Below, one piece after another: positions 5,960 through 6,683 of a DNA stretch of 6,683 nt. The notes beneath the pieces are model-generated. The model saw only the letters and a list, made by a program, of their open reading frames with translations, was not told the origin of the DNA and ran no database searches. Source of the stretch: JAJRXR01 sp044439985 (lineage in GTDB: Bacteria; Planctomycetota; Phycisphaerae; Phycisphaerales; UBA1924). The DNA lies in contig JBITAG010000139.1 of the NCBI GenBank assembly GCA_044439985.1, forward strand, positions 1-6,683, given 5' to 3'. A program made the translations under genes and the position numbers. Every line of letters starts with the position of its first letter. The first letter of the stretch is position 1.

Positions 5960-6229
5960 TTACTTGCGGAGGCCGAGCGCCTTGATGGTTTCGAGGTACT
6001 TGGCGCGGTCCTTCTTCTGGAGGTAGCGGAGGAGGCGGTTGCGCTTGCCGACGAGCATGACGAGCCCGCGTCGGGAGTGCAGGTCCTGCTTGTTCTCGCG
6101 CATGTGCGTGGCGATCTGCTGGATGCGCCGGGTCAGGAGGGCGATCTGGACCTCGGGGGATCCGGTGTCGCCGTCGGAACGGGCGAACTCTTTGATGGTC
6201 TGCTGCTTGATTTCGGTGTCCAAAGGCAT
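5960..6229 (-). CDS. rpsO: Small ribosomal subunit protein uS15
   Basis: An 89-residue protein, the usual S15 length. It binds the central domain of 16S rRNA early in 30S assembly and contacts the 50S subunit. Family hallmarks are plain: IKEFARSDGDTGSPEVQIALLT, a central HSRRGLVMLVGKRNRLLRYLQ block containing the rRNA-binding residues, and the end YLETIKALGLRK. The start ATG at 6229 gives the standard length; the frame stays open upstream to an ATG at 6274, but the extra residues are unlike S15. GAGGAG is present 12 nt upstream (plus-strand 6242-6247), slightly far but usable. The gene has its own promoter (6314-6342), a leader with hairpins, and a terminator directly after it, then pnp. The order rpsO-pnp is conserved across many bacteria. 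Confidence 0.98.
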   Translation of the reverse strand: MPLDTEIKQQTIKEFARSDGDTGSPEVQIALLTRRIQQIATHMRENKQDLHSRRGLVMLVGKRNRLLRYLQKKDRAKYLETIKALGLRK

Positions 6230-6252
6230 CGCGCGGATCCACTCCTCGTCGA

Positions 6253-6307
6253 GCCGCAGCGTGAACCGCGGCAAGCGTGTTCGGGACTTGCCCGGTCCGT
6301 TGACCGG
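6253..6307 (-). promoter_or_regulatory. rpsO: Structured rpsO leader, candidate S15 autoregulatory site
   Basis: Three short perfect stems follow one another in the predicted leader: CCGGTC/GACCGG with a 4-nt loop (6292-6307), GGCAAG/CTTGCC (6270-6275 with 6287-6292), and GCCGC/GCGGC (6253-6257 with 6268-6272). Neighbouring stems share one to three bases, so they may be partly alternative or form a junction. S15 represses its own translation through leader RNA structures in several bacteria, and these structures differ between phyla. A regulatory role here is inference. Confidence 0.35.
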
Positions 6308-6313
6308 ATACGA

Positions 6314-6342
6314 ACATTAGGCTTTGGTGGAGCGGGGTTCAA
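6314..6342 (-). promoter_or_regulatory. Sigma-70-type promoter for rpsO
   Basis: On the minus strand TTGAAC (plus-strand 6337-6342) and TAATGT (6314-6319) are separated by the ideal 17 nt. TTGAAC and TAATGT match the consensus hexamers at 4-5 of 6 positions each. The predicted start near 6307 would give a leader of about 78 nt before the rpsO ATG. Confidence 0.6.
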
Positions 6343-6378
6343 TCGGGGGTCGGGGGCTCGGGCGGGCCTGGGGGTGAT

Positions 6379-6384
6379 TATGAT
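6379..6384 (+). promoter_or_regulatory. -10 box for a probably leaderless aminotransferase mRNA
   Basis: TATGAT matches TATAAT at 5 of 6 positions and ends 6 nt before the aminotransferase ATG, so transcription would start at or next to the A of the ATG. There is no Shine-Dalgarno before the gene. A -35 at about 6356-6361 is not recognisable. Confidence 0.45.
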
Positions 6385-6390
6385 CGGCCC

Positions 6391-6683
6391 ATGAGTGAGC
6401 AGCCAAAGGCCCTGAGCCTCTCGAATCGGGTGAAGTCCCTCAAGCCGTCGGTCACGGTGGCCTTCACAAACCGAGCCAAGGCCCTGAAGAAATCGGTCCA
6501 GGATGTCCTGATCTTCGCGGCGGGGGAGCCGGACTTCGACACCCCGGAGGTGATTAAGGAGGCGGCGATCGCGGCGTTGCGGGCCGGGCAGACCAAGTAC
6601 GTGCCCACGCTCGGGGACATGGAGACGCGGGAGACGATCGCGTCGAAGCTCACGAGGGAGAACGGGATCCCGGGGCTGGGGGG
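6391..6683 (+). CDS. Class I/II aspartate-type aminotransferase, N-terminal fragment
   Basis: The first 97 codons of a PLP-dependent aminotransferase that runs off the right edge. The sequence follows the aspartate aminotransferase I-gamma/AspC-like pattern: LSNRVKSLKPSVTVAFTNRAKALK, then FAAGEPDFDTPEVIKEAAI (42-60) and the GQTKYVPTLGDMETRETIA segment (66-84) that precedes the substrate-binding region. GEPDFDTP (45-52) is the family signature near the active site. The PLP-binding lysine is beyond the window. Most family members move the amino group between aspartate and 2-oxoglutarate; some act on aromatic amino acids, prephenate or kynurenine, so the exact substrate is open. The ATG at 6391 fits the family N-terminus. 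There is no Shine-Dalgarno, and a -10-like box lies just upstream, suggesting a leaderless mRNA. It is divergent from rpsO with a 161-bp gap. Confidence 0.9.
   Translation, partial: MSEQPKALSLSNRVKSLKPSVTVAFTNRAKALKKSVQDVLIFAAGEPDFDTPEVIKEAAIAALRAGQTKYVPTLGDMETRETIASKLTRENGIPGLG

Noticed and set aside
6380..6394. A tiny upstream frame (ATG to TGA, four residues) overlapping the aminotransferase ATG
   Set aside because: The ATG lies inside the -10-like box, so it would probably not be transcribed if the mRNA is leaderless, and it has no ribosome binding site.
1..6683. CRISPR array, tRNA/rRNA genes, insertion sequences, phage or toxin-antitoxin genes
   Set aside because: I saw no regularly spaced repeats, no tRNA or rRNA-like sequence, no transposase or integrase motifs and no terminal inverted repeats; the space is almost fully used by recognisable genes.

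Overview
This window comes from a strongly GC-rich bacterial chromosome and holds ordinary housekeeping and metabolic genes. There is no sign of a mobile element, phage, CRISPR array or defence island. The protein sequences (PNPase, S15, a CmoB-like methyltransferase, an aspartate-type aminotransferase with a TLGDMETRETIA segment) and the sparse use of Shine-Dalgarno sites would fit a planctomycete, perhaps of the Phycisphaerae. That placement is inference from general impression, not from a search.

Layout, left to right. (1) The first 57 codons of a sugar phosphate isomerase/epimerase-like TIM-barrel protein run leftward off the edge. (2) A class I SAM methyltransferase of the DUF1698/CmoB-like type lies upstream of it on the minus strand. 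(3) Forty bases away, a complete heme tryptophan 2,3-dioxygenase is transcribed divergently on the plus strand. (4) That gene converges, with only 2 bp between stop codons, on a small sensor histidine kinase. (5) The kinase sits 19 bp downstream of a cold-shock-domain gene, probably in one operon. The cold-shock gene has a good promoter and a predicted leader of about 160 nt. (6) An intrinsic-terminator hairpin separates this unit from pnp (polynucleotide phosphorylase). (7) pnp lies downstream of rpsO (ribosomal protein S15), the same order as in E. coli and many other bacteria, with an rpsO terminator and a 264-bp spacer between them. (8) rpsO has a recognisable promoter and a short leader with tandem hairpins. 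(9) Divergent from rpsO, the N-terminal third or less of a class I aspartate-type aminotransferase runs off the right edge. It has a -10-like box only 6 nt before its ATG.

Functionally, the right half is an RNA-metabolism and translation block (S15, PNPase, cold-shock RNA chaperone). The left half is unrelated metabolism: tryptophan catabolism, a methyltransferase and a sugar isomerase-like protein. I found no convincing undescribed multi-gene system. The most interesting signals are regulatory: the long cold-shock leader, the structured rpsO leader, possible leaderless transcripts, and a minimal kinase without a response regulator tied to a cold-shock gene.
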